Part shown: piece by piece, positions 1-9,189 of the stretch
Layout: each line of letters starts with the position of its first letter
Position numbering within the stretch: position 1 is the stretch's first letter
Source: DASQFQ01 sp963811595
GTDB taxonomy: Bacteria; Actinomycetota; Thermoleophilia; Solirubrobacterales; Solirubrobacteraceae
Assembly (NCBI GenBank): GCA_963811595.1
Contig: CAWERW010000002.1
Span: 186,001-250,000, forward strand
Length of the DNA stretch: 64,000 nt
Reading direction: 5' to 3'
Translations under genes and position numbers: made by a program
Notes under the pieces: generated by a model
What the model was told of the DNA's origin: nothing
The model's input: only the letters and a program-made list of their open reading frames with translations
Databases searched by the model: none

Positions 1-2262
1 CTGTTCTTCATGGACGCGCTGCGCAACGCCGGGCGCGGGCAGCTCTCGAGCTTCGCGGGCGGCGCGAACATCGCCCAGGACCGCGACCAGTGGGAGGTCG
101 CGCCCTACACGGAGGCCGACCTCGAGCGCCAGACGAAGCCGCCGCCGGGCTTCCCCGCCGACCTCGCGGCGACGATCGCGTCCGACGCCGACAACTACAT
201 CGCCGGCATCAACCGGTACATCACCGAGGCGCGGCTCGACCCCACGAAGATGCCGGGCGAGTACGCCGCGATCGGCCGCCCGCAGGGGCCGGACCCGTGG
301 AAGCGCACCGACCTCGTGGCCGCCGCGTCGCTGGTGGGCGGGATCTTCGGCAAGGGCGGCGGCAACGAGATCGCCTGGACCGAGGTCAAGCACGCGCTCG
401 ACGCGCGCTTCAAGCGCAAGCGCGCGAAGGGCGTGTTCAAGGACTTCCGCGCCGCCGAGGACCCGGAGGCGCCGACCACCGTGTTCCGCAGCGGCAAGCG
501 CTTCACCTACCAGGCGCCGCCGAAGAAGCTCGCGCGCAACAGCCGCGCGATCTACCGCCGCGGATCGCTGCGCCGGCACGCGATCGTGGCGGAGCGCTCC
601 GGCGGCGGCGCGGCGAGCGCGAGCGCCGGGCGGAAGGGCCTGCTCGACGGGCTGCTCGAGTTTCCGCGCTCGGCCTCCAACGCGATGCTCGTGTCGGCCC
701 GCGAGTCGGCCAGCGGCAAGCCGCTGATGGTGGCCGGCCCGCAGGTCGCCTACTTCAACCCGCAGATCCTGATGGAGCAGGACGTGCACGCCCCGGCGGT
801 CGCCGGCAAGCCCGGCATCGACGCCCGCGGCGCCTCGTTCATCGGGCTGAACCTCTACGTCCAGCTCGGGCGCGGGCGCGACTACGCGTGGAGCGCGACC
901 TCTGCGGGCCAGGACAACATCGACACGTTCGCCGTCCCGACCTGCCGGGACGACATGCACTACGAGTTCCGCGGGCGCTGCGAGCCGGTCGAGGTGCTCG
1001 ATCGCGTCAACCGCTGGCAGCCGTCGCCGGGCGACTCGACCCCCGCGGGCTCGGAGACTCTGCGCGCGCAGCGGACGAAGCTCGGCCTCGTGGCGGGCCG
1101 CGCGATCGTGCGCGGCAAGCCCGTCCTGCTGACGAAGCTGCGCTCGACGTACTTCCACGAGATCGACTCGGCCGTCGGCTTCATGCGCTTCAACGACCCG
1201 GCCCAGATCCGCAGCGCGACCGACTTCCAGCGCGCCGCGCGCGACATCGGCTACACGTTCAACTGGTTCTACACGGACGCGAAGCAGATCGCCTACTTCA
1301 ACTCCGGCGCCAACCCGGTGCGCGCCCGCGGCGTGGACCACAACTTCCCGGTCTCGAGCCGCTTCGAGTGGCGCGGCTTCGATCCCGTCCAGAGCCTGTC
1401 GCGGATCACGCCGCCCTCCCAGCACCCGCAGGTCGTCGACCAGCGCTACCTCGTGTCGTGGAACAACAAGCAGGCGCGCGGGTTCCGCGGCGCGGACTCG
1501 AACACGTTCTCCTCCGCCTACCGCTCGCTGCTGCTCGAGGACCGGCTGAAGCCGCTCATCAAGGGCCGCCGCAAGGCGACGCTCGCCGGCATGGTCGACG
1601 CGATGGAGCTCGCCGGGGTGACCGATCTGCGCGCGCACGTCGACCTGCCGCTGGCGCTGCGGGTCATCGGCCGGCCGGGCGACTCGAGCCTGCGGCGCGC
1701 GGTCGACCAGCTGCGGGCGTGGCAGCGGGCGGGCGGGTTGCGCAAGGACGCGAACCGCGACGGCGTCTACGAGCACTCGGCCGCGATCCGGCTGATGGAC
1801 GCGTGGTGGCCGCTGTGGGTGCGCGCGCAGTTCGCCCCCGCGCTCGGCGGAAAGGCGTACAAGACGCTGCTCGCGGCGGTCGAGCTCGACAACACGCCCA
1901 ACAACCACGGCGACCACCTCGGGTCGGCGTACCAGACGGGCTGGTACGGCTTCGTGCGCAAGGACCTCCGGACGGTCCTGAAGCGCAAGGTGCGCGGCAA
2001 GTACTCGCGCCGCTACTGCGGCGGCGGGAAGATCAAGCGCTGCCGACGGGCGCTGCGGCGCTCGCTGCGCGACGCGATCCGCGCCGCGCGCGGCGACGTC
2101 TACGGCGATGACGAGACGTGCGCTGACGCGGCCAACGACCAGTGGTGCTACGACGCGGTCCGCCAGCGCCCGGTCGGCGGCGCCACGCAGCCGCTCATCC
2201 ACTGGATCAACCGGCCGACCTACCAGCAGGTCGTGGAGGTCCAGGGCGCGGCGCCGCGCTAG
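1..2262 (+). CDS. Penicillin acylase family protein (5' truncated by window edge)
   Basis: N-terminal-nucleophile hydrolase that would cleave an amide bond such as an acyl side chain; the substrate cannot be told from sequence. The frame is open to base 1, so the true start and signal peptide lie outside; about 753 codons are visible. The predicted autoprocessing site is the Ser codon at 676-678, followed by Asn-Ala as in the SN motif at the start of penicillin acylase beta chains. Upstream is an alpha-chain-like segment. Downstream are family-typical stretches with ASFIGLN and NNHGDHLGSAYQTGW. The product is probably exported and matured. The following minus-strand gene is convergent and overlaps this stop by 4 bp. 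Confidence 0.85.
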   Translation: MFFMDALRNAGRGQLSSFAGGANIAQDRDQWEVAPYTEADLERQTKPPPGFPADLAATIASDADNYIAGINRYITEARLDPTKMPGEYAAIGRPQGPDPWKRTDLVAAASLVGGIFGKGGGNEIAWTEVKHALDARFKRKRAKGVFKDFRAAEDPEAPTTVFRSGKRFTYQAPPKKLARNSRAIYRRGSLRRHAIVAERSGGGAASASAGRKGLLDGLLEFPRSASNAMLVSARESASGKPLMVAGPQVAYFNPQILMEQDVHAPAVAGKPGIDARGASFIGLNLYVQLGRGRDYAWSATSAGQDNIDTFAVPTCRDDMHYEFRGRCEPVEVLDRVNRWQPSPGDSTPAGSETLRAQRTKLGLVAGRAIVRGKPVLLTKLRSTYFHEIDSAVGFMRFNDPAQIRSATDFQRAARDIGYTFNWFYTDAKQIAYFNSGANPVRARGVDHNFPVSSRFEWRGFDPVQSLSRITPPSQHPQVVDQRYLVSWNNKQARGFRGADSNTFSSAYRSLLLEDRLKPLIKGRRKATLAGMVDAMELAGVTDLRAHVDLPLALRVIGRPGDSSLRRAVDQLRAWQRAGGLRKDANRDGVYEHSAAIRLMDAWWPLWVRAQFAPALGGKAYKTLLAAVELDNTPNNHGDHLGSAYQTGWYGFVRKDLRTVLKRKVRGKYSRRYCGGGKIKRCRRALRRSLRDAIRAARGDVYGDDETCADAANDQWCYDAVRQRPVGGATQPLIHWINRPTYQQVVEVQGAAPR

Positions 2263-3104
2263 GTCGCGCGACGGTCGAGCACCAGCGTGAGCGCGCCGGT
2301 ATCGCAGGCGCTTCCGTCGATCGTCGCGCTCGCCCGGATCTCGAGCGTCATCGCGGTCGGGGAGATCGTGCCGGTGACGGTGCCGGTCCACTCCCCGCTC
2401 CCGGTGCGGTGCTCGGCGACGTCGAATGCGAAGCGGTCGCCCTGCCGGCGCAGCATCGTCACGCTCGCCTGGCCGACGCGTACGGACGGCTCCGTCGAGC
2501 CCGGGAACGTGCATTGCGCCGCGAAGCTGACGTCGAGGCTCACGGTGCGCTCGGTCGTCAGCGCGAACGCCTCGGAGCTGTTGTCCGGGTCGGCGTGGCC
2601 GCCGATGAAGTCGCGCTCGAGGCGGTCGAGCCCGCGGGCGATGCTGCGCAGGTTCGCGACTGAGACGGTCCGCGCGGTGCCGGAGCCGACCGAGTGGACG
2701 ACCCCGCGCTCCACCCACACGAGAAAGCGCGAGTCGGGGCCGAGCCGGCGCGTCAGCAGGTAGCCGCGCTTGCCACGGATGCGCATCGGCCGCCGGCCGT
2801 AGGCCTGTCGCTTGTAATCGCGCAGCGCCGCCCGCAGGGTCCTGTACTCCCCGCCGCTCACCACGGCGACCGCCTCGGGTTCGAACGACTGGAAGCGGAT
2901 CGCGTAGCCGCGGCGGATCCCCATCAGGCTGACCGTCCGGTCGATCGGTGCCAGGTTTCCCGGCACGGTGGTCGGCACCAGCGGCGCCGGCTTCAGGCCC
3001 CGCTCAGCGAGCTGCTGGTACGTGTCGACGACGCTCGCGCCGGCCGCGGCGGGGCCGACGAGCCCGGCGAGTCCGATCGCGACCGCGATGAGCGTCCGGC
3101 GCAT
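2259..3104 (-). CDS. Hypothetical secreted protein
   Basis: 281 residues starting MRRTLIAVAIG, with a clear Sec-type signal peptide (two Arg, hydrophobic core, AxA-like cleavage region near residue 24). The mature part is probably a beta-rich extracytoplasmic protein; one Cys pair (SFAAQC... GSACDTG) could form a disulfide. No family was recognised. ATG at 3102-3104 was chosen because it starts the signal peptide; TAGCGT lies 8 nt upstream, which would suit a near-leaderless transcript. Divergent from the polymerase gene at 3147. Confidence 0.6.
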   Translation of the reverse strand: MRRTLIAVAIGLAGLVGPAAAGASVVDTYQQLAERGLKPAPLVPTTVPGNLAPIDRTVSLMGIRRGYAIRFQSFEPEAVAVVSGGEYRTLRAALRDYKRQAYGRRPMRIRGKRGYLLTRRLGPDSRFLVWVERGVVHSVGSGTARTVSVANLRSIARGLDRLERDFIGGHADPDNSSEAFALTTERTVSLDVSFAAQCTFPGSTEPSVRVGQASVTMLRRQGDRFAFDVAEHRTGSGEWTGTVTGTISPTAMTLEIRASATIDGSACDTGALTLVLDRRAT

Positions 3105-3146
3105 CGCAGGCGACGCTAACCGAAAACTGCCGTAGAACTCCAGGGC

Positions 3147-4199
3147 ATGGCCTCGGACGCGACCATCGTCGACGCCGGCGGGCGCGATCTGCGCGTGACC
3201 AGCGGGGACCGCGTGATCTTCCCCGCCACCGAGCGGACGGCCGCGGTCACGAAGCTCGACGTGGTCAACTACTACCTGGCGGTCGAGGACGGCATCATGC
3301 GCGCGCTCGCGCGGCGGCCCACCACGCTCGAGCGCTGGCCGAAGGGCGTCCACCCGGGGATCGTCGTCTCGACGCGCGAGAAGGGCGGCGGCGACGCGTT
3401 CTTCCAGAAGCGCGTCCCCAAGGGCGCCCCGGACTACGTCGAGACCGCGCGCATCCAGTTCCCGTCCGGCCGCCATGCCGACGAGATCTGCCCGACGGAG
3501 GTGGCCGTCGTCGGCTGGGCGGCGCAGATGGGGACGATCACGTTCCACCCCTGGCCGGTGCGCGACGACGACGTCGACCACCCGGACGAGCTGCGGCTCG
3601 ACCTCGACCCCCAGCCGGGCACCGACTTCGCCGACGCGGTGCGCGTCGCCGCGGAGGCGCGGACGCTGCTGGAGGAGCTCGGCTACACGGGCTTCCCGAA
3701 GACCTCGGGCGGCCGCGGCGTGCACATCTACGTCCGCATCGAGCCGCGCTGGTCGTTCACCGACATGCGCCACGCCGCGATCGCGTTCGGCCGCGAGCTC
3801 GAGCGCCGCCTCCCGGGCGAGGTGACGACGAAGTGGTGGAAGGAGGAGCGCGGGGAGCGCATCTTCGTCGACTACAACCAGAACGCGCGCGACCGCACGA
3901 TCGCGTCGGCGTACAGCGTCAGGCCGAAGCCGGGCGCGCCGGTCTCGGCGCCGGTCGCGTGGGACGAGCTGCCCGAGGTCGCGCCCGAGGACTTCACCGT
4001 CGCCACCATGCCGGCGCGCTTCGCGGACGTCGGCGACCGCCACGCCGCGATCGACGACACCGCGCACTCGCTGCAGCCGCTGCTCGACATGTACGAGCGC
4101 GACGAGGCCGGCGACATGCCCTATCCGCCCGACTACCCGAAGATGCCGGGCGAGCCGAAGCGCGTCCAGCCCTCGCGGGACACCGACCGCAAGCGCTAG
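3147..4199 (+). CDS. Stand-alone LigD-type polymerase/primase (AEP superfamily)
   Basis: 350 residues matching the polymerase domain of bacterial DNA ligase D, which adds nucleotides at broken ends during non-homologous end joining. The catalytic metal motif is LDLDPQPG (near residue 152), followed by TSGGRGVHIYV and the nucleotide-binding region with DYNQNARDRTIASAYSVR. No ligase or phosphoesterase domain is attached, so this is the free-standing form, which usually works with separately encoded Ku and ligase; neither is in this window. ATG start; TAGAAC lies 8 nt upstream. It converges on the exonuclease III gene and overlaps it by 4 bp. Confidence 0.88.
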   Translation: MASDATIVDAGGRDLRVTSGDRVIFPATERTAAVTKLDVVNYYLAVEDGIMRALARRPTTLERWPKGVHPGIVVSTREKGGGDAFFQKRVPKGAPDYVETARIQFPSGRHADEICPTEVAVVGWAAQMGTITFHPWPVRDDDVDHPDELRLDLDPQPGTDFADAVRVAAEARTLLEELGYTGFPKTSGGRGVHIYVRIEPRWSFTDMRHAAIAFGRELERRLPGEVTTKWWKEERGERIFVDYNQNARDRTIASAYSVRPKPGAPVSAPVAWDELPEVAPEDFTVATMPARFADVGDRHAAIDDTAHSLQPLLDMYERDEAGDMPYPPDYPKMPGEPKRVQPSRDTDRKR

Positions 4200-5056
4200 G
4201 CCTGCGGGAGCTTCTTGGCGCCGCGCCGGGTGACCGGCGCCGAGGGCGGCGGCACGACCGGCCCGATGTCCCCGTCCGGCGCCTCGTCGAGGTCGACCAT
4301 GACCGGGGCGTGATCGCTCGGCCCCTTGCCCTTGCGGGCGTGCCGGTCGACCCATGCGGCCTTCACACGCCCGGCGACGGGCTCGCTCGCGAGGACGAGG
4401 TCGATCCGCATTCCCAGGTCCTGGTGGAACATCCCGGCCCGGTAGTCCCAGTACGTGAAGACGCGCTCGTCGGGCCAGCGGTCGCGCACGACGTCGCGCA
4501 GCCCTGCGCCCTGCAGCTCCGCCAGCGCGGCGCGCTCCGGCGCCGTGACGTGGGTCTGGCCGACGTAGGCGTCGGGGTCGAAGACGTCGGCGTCGGCCGG
4601 CGCGATGTTCATGTCGCCGCAGACGACGACCGACTCGCCGCTCGCCGCCACCAGCTCGCGCAGCGCCGCCAGCCAGGCGAGCTTGTAGTGGTAGTGCTCG
4701 GAGTCCGGCTCGCGGCCGTTCGGCACGTACACCGAGACCACGCGGATCCCGCCGCAGGTGGCGGCCACGCAGCGCGCCTCGGGGTGCGGGAAGCCCGGCC
4801 CGCCCTCGAGGCCGAGCGTCGCGTCCTCGAGCCCGGCGCGCGACAGGATCGCCACGCCGTTCCAGGCCGGCTCGCCGTGCAGCGCCACCTCGTAGCCCCG
4901 CTGCGCGAGCTCGTCGCCGAGCAGAGCGGTGAACGCGTCGTCGGCGAGCTTCGTCTCCTGCAGGCAGACCACGTCCGGCTGCCGCTGGTCGAGCCAGGGC
5001 AGCAGCCGCGGCAGGCGCTGCTTGACCGAGTTGACGTTCCAGGTGGCGATGCGCAC
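4196..5056 (-). CDS. xthA: Exodeoxyribonuclease III / AP endonuclease
   Basis: 286 residues, the normal length for the ExoIII branch of the endonuclease/exonuclease/phosphatase fold. Active-site motifs are in order: WNVNS near the start, LQETK (metal-binding Glu), YVPNG, CGDMNIA (Asp/Asn) and SDHAPV (catalytic Asp-His) near the end. It should cut 5' of abasic sites and trim 3' ends in base-excision repair. The start is 3 bp after the stop of the minus-strand gene at 5060-5467, so the two are probably co-transcribed. The tail is basic and Pro-rich. Confidence 0.92.
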   Translation of the reverse strand: MRIATWNVNSVKQRLPRLLPWLDQRQPDVVCLQETKLADDAFTALLGDELAQRGYEVALHGEPAWNGVAILSRAGLEDATLGLEGGPGFPHPEARCVAATCGGIRVVSVYVPNGREPDSEHYHYKLAWLAALRELVAASGESVVVCGDMNIAPADADVFDPDAYVGQTHVTAPERAALAELQGAGLRDVVRDRWPDERVFTYWDYRAGMFHQDLGMRIDLVLASEPVAGRVKAAWVDRHARKGKGPSDHAPVMVDLDEAPDGDIGPVVPPPSAPVTRRGAKKLPQA

Positions 5057-5059
5057 GGG

Positions 5060-5467
5060 TCAGACCGCGACGGGCTCGAGCGCGCGCTCCAGGTAGGCGG
5101 CCTCGTCCCCGTCGATCAGCACGTCCTGGAGCCACGCGCGGCGCTCGAAGTCGATCACCTCGAGCTCCCACACGCAGGCCATCCCCGCGTCGGTGATCGG
5201 CTCGAGGTCGGCGGCGTCGGCCAGCGGCAGCGGCGCCGCGTAGGCGCGCCGGTGGATCTCGTTGTCGTGGGCCCACCAGTAGACCAGCGCCATCGCCGCG
5301 GCCTTGCCCTCGTGCGCGATCGTGAACCCGGCCGCGCCGGGCTCGGCCAGCTCCCTCACGGCGGCGACCAGCGTGTCGCCCGGCGCGGGACCGTGGGTCG
5401 CGATCCCGTAGTGCTTGGTCCGCCCCTCCCGCCCGAGGAACGTGATCTGTCGTGGTTCGTGTGGCAT
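5060..5467 (-). CDS. Conserved hypothetical protein (~135 aa)
   Basis: Predicted cytoplasmic protein starting MPHEPRQITFLGREGRTKHY. The internal ATG at 5465-5467 is preferred over an upstream one because the extra 19 residues are basic, low-complexity and run toward the neighbouring gene. It contains ITFLGREGRTKHYGIAT and VYWWAHDNEIHRRAY; I do not recognise the family. It lies between the diguanylate cyclase (29 bp upstream) and xthA (3 bp downstream) on the same strand and is probably part of one transcript. Confidence 0.6.
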   Translation of the reverse strand: MPHEPRQITFLGREGRTKHYGIATHGPAPGDTLVAAVRELAEPGAAGFTIAHEGKAAAMALVYWWAHDNEIHRRAYAAPLPLADAADLEPITDAGMACVWELEVIDFERRAWLQDVLIDGDEAAYLERALEPVAV

Positions 5468-5496
5468 GCCCGGGACGGTACTCCCGGGCCGTGAGG

Positions 5497-6498
5497 TCAG
5501 GCGCGCCCGGGGTGCAGCGCCCACATGGCGCTCGCCCGTTGCTCCCGCTGCTCGGCGCCCCGGCCGGGGGCCTTCGCGCCGTAGAGACGCGTGTCGGCGC
5601 GTGCGATCGCCTCGTCGAGCGATTCCTCATCGGAGCACAGCACCGCGCCCGCCGTCCATGCCGTCGGGTGCGCGCCTGCGAGGCGCGCGAGGACGCGGTC
5701 GACCTGATCCTCGGTCGCGCCGGCGACCAGCAGGACGAACTCGTCGCCGCCGAACCGGGCCAGCAGGTCGCCCGGGCGCAACGATGCGCTCCAGACGGCG
5801 GCGAGCTCGGCGAGCAGGCGGTCGCCGGCGGCATGACCGCCGCCGTCATTGACGAGCTTGAAATCGTCGAGGTCGATGACCGCGAGCGCGAGTGGCTCAC
5901 CGCGGCGCCGCGCCATCGCGCGCTGCCGCGCGGCGGCGGCGATGAACCCGGTGCGGTTGAGCAGGCCCGTGAGGCCGTCGGTGTGCGCATCGGCGCGCAG
6001 GCGCGCGTTGAGCCGGGTGAGCAGGGCGACGGCCACCAGGACCATCGTGGAGATGGTGACCCACACCGTGACGTCGGTCGGCGAGCGCGCCGCGAGCAGG
6101 CTCACCCCGAGGACGGCGACCGTCAGCGCGGCGTACAGGCGCGCTGCGCGGGGCCGGAAGTAGAGCGCGACGTAGACCGCCGTCCATGTGAAGCCGAGCG
6201 CGCTCAGCATCAGGCCTCGCTCGGTGGCCGCCACGGCGACCATGACGCCGTGGAGCGCGATCAGGAGCACGACCGCGGCGTGCAGGTGGATCGATGAGAT
6301 GTCAGCGCCGGCGACGAGGAGCGTGAGGGCGATGGCCAGGCCGACGAGACCGAGGACGACGAGGAGGACCCGAGGGGTGTCCGCGACCATCGGGAACGCC
6401 GCCGAGGCGAGACACCCCGCGCCCAGGATGAAGGACATGACGACGAGAACGGAGACCTCCGTGGGCGTCCCGGCGCGGACGAGACGCTGAAGGTCCAT
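5497..6498 (-). CDS. Membrane-anchored diguanylate cyclase (GGDEF)
   Basis: 333 residues. The N-terminal half holds about five or six hydrophobic segments (residues ~15-150). It is followed by a GGDEF domain with HTDGLTGLLNR, DLDDFKLVND and an intact GGDEF motif. The allosteric I-site RPGD lies exactly five residues before GGDEF, so both c-di-GMP synthesis and product inhibition are expected. No EAL domain. An ATG at 6496-6498 is preferred to the TTG two codons upstream. The N-terminal segment is presumably a membrane sensor of unknown ligand. Confidence 0.85.
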   Translation of the reverse strand: MDLQRLVRAGTPTEVSVLVVMSFILGAGCLASAAFPMVADTPRVLLVVLGLVGLAIALTLLVAGADISSIHLHAAVVLLIALHGVMVAVAATERGLMLSALGFTWTAVYVALYFRPRAARLYAALTVAVLGVSLLAARSPTDVTVWVTISTMVLVAVALLTRLNARLRADAHTDGLTGLLNRTGFIAAAARQRAMARRRGEPLALAVIDLDDFKLVNDGGGHAAGDRLLAELAAVWSASLRPGDLLARFGGDEFVLLVAGATEDQVDRVLARLAGAHPTAWTAGAVLCSDEESLDEAIARADTRLYGAKAPGRGAEQREQRASAMWALHPGRA

Positions 6499-6577
6499 GA
6501 CCAACTACTCGACGCCTGGCGGGCTGGCCTTGAATGAACGGGAGGTTTCGCCCCGAAGCCGCCACAATCGCCCCGGC

Positions 6578-7303
6578 ATGAGCTGGGTCGAGACCGCCTC
6601 CGAGACGTTCGTCGCCCGCCACGACGAGCGCGACGCCGACGACGCCCGGCGCGTCCTCGCCCAGCTCGAGCACGCCCGCCCGCGCCTCGAGCGCCGCCTG
6701 CAGACCGAGGCCGGCGAGCTCTCGGTCGTCCTGCACCCCTCGAGCGCCCAGCTCGACGCCGCCCAGCCGTGGCTGCCGGTCCTGCGTGCCCGCACCGCGC
6801 CGGCGGCCCGCCGCTACGTCGTCGGGACGGCCGGCGACGACGAGATCCACGTGCTCGCGCCGCGCGTGCTCGCCCAGCGCGCCTCCAACGTCGAGGGCTC
6901 GCTCGAGCTGCTGATGCTCGCGCCGAGCGCGCTGCTGGCCAAGCGCCTGCTCGCCCCCAGGCGCCAGGGCCGGCTGCGCCGCCGCATGCACGACGCCCCG
7001 TGGCGGCTGGAGGGCGCCGCGCAGTTCCTGTCCGGCCAGACGCGCCACATCCGGCCCGCCGTCGTCCTCCGGATCCACGAGAAGCCCGCGCCGAGCTTCC
7101 CGCCCGGGCGGCGCGACGCGCTCCTGCTCGGCGGCACCGTGTTCGACCTGCTGGCGCGCGAGGAGGGCGAGGAGGCGTGCCTCGAGCTCGCCAAGGCGCC
7201 GGACCCCGCCCGCGCGCTCGAGCGCGCCTTCCACGGCCGGCCGCTGCGCCAGACCGAGCAGGCCTGGCGCTCCCACCTCAGCCGGCTGGCGCGGCCGGGC
7301 TAG
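6578..7303 (+). CDS. Conserved hypothetical protein, possibly peptidase-MA-like fold
   Basis: 241 residues starting MSWVETASETFVARH. The opening region, with (F)VARHDERDADDARRVLAQLE, resembles the lead-in of peptidase-MA-like proteins. However, no HExxH zinc motif is present (the matching region reads NVEGSLELL), so catalysis is doubtful. The ATG at 6578 is preferred over an in-frame start 27 codons upstream that runs into the divergent cyclase gene. It is convergent with the aldo/keto reductase and overlaps it by 4 bp. Confidence 0.6.
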   Translation: MSWVETASETFVARHDERDADDARRVLAQLEHARPRLERRLQTEAGELSVVLHPSSAQLDAAQPWLPVLRARTAPAARRYVVGTAGDDEIHVLAPRVLAQRASNVEGSLELLMLAPSALLAKRLLAPRRQGRLRRRMHDAPWRLEGAAQFLSGQTRHIRPAVVLRIHEKPAPSFPPGRRDALLLGGTVFDLLAREEGEEACLELAKAPDPARALERAFHGRPLRQTEQAWRSHLSRLARPG

Positions 7304-8139
7304 GGCCGCACGAACGTATCCGGGTCCGGCCCGATCCGCTCGCCGCGATCGACGGCCTCGAGCTGCTCCATCTCGGCGGCCGAGAGCGCGAAGTCGAAGA
7401 TCTCGATGTTCTCCTGCAGCCGCTCGACCGTGACGGACTTCGGGAACACGATGTTGCCGAGCTCGATATGCCAGCGCAGCACGATCTGCGCGGGCGTCTT
7501 GCCGTGCGCCTCGGCGATCCCGCCGATCACCGGGTCGTCGAGCACCTCGCCCTGCGCCAGCGGGCTCCAGGCCTCGGTGAGGATGCCGCGGTCGGCGTGC
7601 TCGCGCCGCAGGCCCGCCTGCTGGAGGTAGGGGTGCAGCTCGATCTGGTTGACCGCCGGGGTGACGCCGGTCTCGTCGACGATCCGCCGCAGGTGGTCGG
7701 GCTGGAAGTTCGACACGCCGATGGCGCGGGCGAGGCCGGCCTCCTGCCCCTCGATGAGCGCCCGCCAGGTCTCGACGTAGCGGTCCTGGGAGGGCACCGG
7801 CCAGTGGATGAGGTACAGGTCGACGTACTCCATCTCGAGCTGGTCGAGGCTCGTCTTGAGCGCGCGGGTCGCCGAGTCGTAGCCGTGGTCGTCGTTGAAG
7901 CACTTCGTGGTGATGAAGAACTCGGAGCGGTCCAGGCCCGAGGCGCGGACGGCCTGGCCGACGCCCGCCTCGTTGCGGTAGGCCTTGGCGGTGTCGATGT
8001 GGCGGTAGCCCATCTCGATCGCCTGCATGACGTTCTCGGCCGTGTCCTCGGGCGGGACCTGGAACACGCCGAGGCCGAACTGGGGGATGGAGACCTCGCC
8101 GGGGAGGTCGAGGGTCGGAATCTCAAGGCTTTTCGTCAT
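7300..8139 (-). CDS. Aldo/keto reductase
   Basis: 279-residue NADPH-dependent carbonyl reductase of the (beta/alpha)8 AKR fold. The catalytic tetrad is visible: Asp and Tyr in HIDTAKAYRNE, Lys in FFITTKC, and His in YLIHWPVP. It also has the GVSNFQ and EAWSPLAQG family motifs. It resembles 2,5-diketo-gluconate-reductase-type AKRs, but substrate cannot be assigned. It is a single gene; 57 bp separate it from the upstream minus-strand propeller gene. Confidence 0.9.
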   Translation of the reverse strand: MTKSLEIPTLDLPGEVSIPQFGLGVFQVPPEDTAENVMQAIEMGYRHIDTAKAYRNEAGVGQAVRASGLDRSEFFITTKCFNDDHGYDSATRALKTSLDQLEMEYVDLYLIHWPVPSQDRYVETWRALIEGQEAGLARAIGVSNFQPDHLRRIVDETGVTPAVNQIELHPYLQQAGLRREHADRGILTEAWSPLAQGEVLDDPVIGGIAEAHGKTPAQIVLRWHIELGNIVFPKSVTVERLQENIEIFDFALSAAEMEQLEAVDRGERIGPDPDTFVRP

Positions 8140-8196
8140 GTACTACGCCTATCCGGCCTGGTGCCGGACCAATCCTCAGTTGGCGCCTTCGTCGTC

Positions 8197-9189
8197 CTAG
8201 CGGACGACGGCGGGCGAGTCCGCGGCGGCGAGGTACTCGCGCGCGGCCCCGGACCCGTCGGCGCGCACGGTCCAGACCTGTTCGCCGGAGCGGTAGAGCA
8301 GGTTGTCGTCGTCGAGCCACTCGAGTTGGTCGTCGATCGGCCGCTCCTCCGCCAGCGGCGTCTCCCGCCCGGTCCTGAGGTCGAGCACGTGGAAGCGCCA
8401 GACCGCCGGGTCCTTGCCGACGAGCTTCTTGAAGCCGATGCGTGTGCCGTCCGGCGACAGCGACGGGCACTCGACGTTGTCGCGGATCACGCGCGCCCGG
8501 CGCCCGCGCACGCTGCCCTCGACGAGGTGCGTGTCGCCGCGGGTCGCGAGCGTCGCGTAGAAGTGGTCCGAGTCGCGCCCGTCGAACGTGACGCCCCACA
8601 GGTTCACGTCGGGGGCGTCGATGCGGCGGCCTCCGTCCGTGAGCGCGAACCGCTCGACGTCCGCGATCCGCTTGCCGCGCCGCATGTCGTAGAGCGCCGT
8701 CTGGGTCGAGAACTGGCCCGGCTTGGCGTAGGAGTGCCCGCTGACGAACGTGGTCGACGAGCCATAGCGGCCATCGGCGGAGACGCGCGCCCGGCTCGGG
8801 ACGCCGGCCAGCTTGATCGTGTGGCGCACGCGCAGGTCGGGGCCGAGGATGCGCGCCTCGTAGGAGGCCGTCAGCGACTGCTTGCGCGCGAGGCAGATGC
8901 CCGCGCTCGCGACCGCGTAGACGCGCTCGCAGGCCATGCCGCCGCCGCGGACGCGGCGGTCGCCCTGGCGGACGGCGAGCGCGCCGTAGCTGGCGATCCC
9001 CTGGCTGCGGTCGAGCGAGCGGTAGACGAGGTACGGCCGTCCTTGTGCGGGCGGGCGCACCGCCGCCGCCGCGCCGCGCTGCGCGGCCACGGGCTCGGGG
9101 TTGCCGGCGACGGCGAGCGCGACCGTCACGCCGGCGCCCGCCGCGCAGGCGGACAGCAACGCCACGAAGGCGACCGTGCGCCTATCCAC
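8197..9189 (-). CDS. Secreted/anchored TolB-like beta-propeller protein
   Basis: 330 residues with an N-terminal hydrophobic segment (residues ~7-28) that is a signal peptide or anchor. The rest is repeated WD/TolB-like strands with SPDGTRIGF, DDDNLLYRSGEQVW and similar motifs. No catalytic residues are evident, so it is probably a periplasmic or surface binding protein. It overlaps the upstream MFS gene by 8 bp on the same strand, so the two are probably translated as a unit. Confidence 0.65.
   Translation of the reverse strand: MDRRTVAFVALLSACAAGAGVTVALAVAGNPEPVAAQRGAAAAVRPPAQGRPYLVYRSLDRSQGIASYGALAVRQGDRRVRGGGMACERVYAVASAGICLARKQSLTASYEARILGPDLRVRHTIKLAGVPSRARVSADGRYGSSTTFVSGHSYAKPGQFSTQTALYDMRRGKRIADVERFALTDGGRRIDAPDVNLWGVTFDGRDSDHFYATLATRGDTHLVEGSVRGRRARVIRDNVECPSLSPDGTRIGFKKLVGKDPAVWRFHVLDLRTGRETPLAEERPIDDQLEWLDDDNLLYRSGEQVWTVRADGSGAAREYLAAADSPAVVR

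Noticed and set aside
2259..5990. A 1243-codon open frame on the minus strand
   Set aside because: Only its last 281 codons (from 3104) show a signal peptide and protein-like composition; the rest is an Arg/Ala-rich shadow of the polymerase, xthA and cyclase genes, a normal result of high GC.
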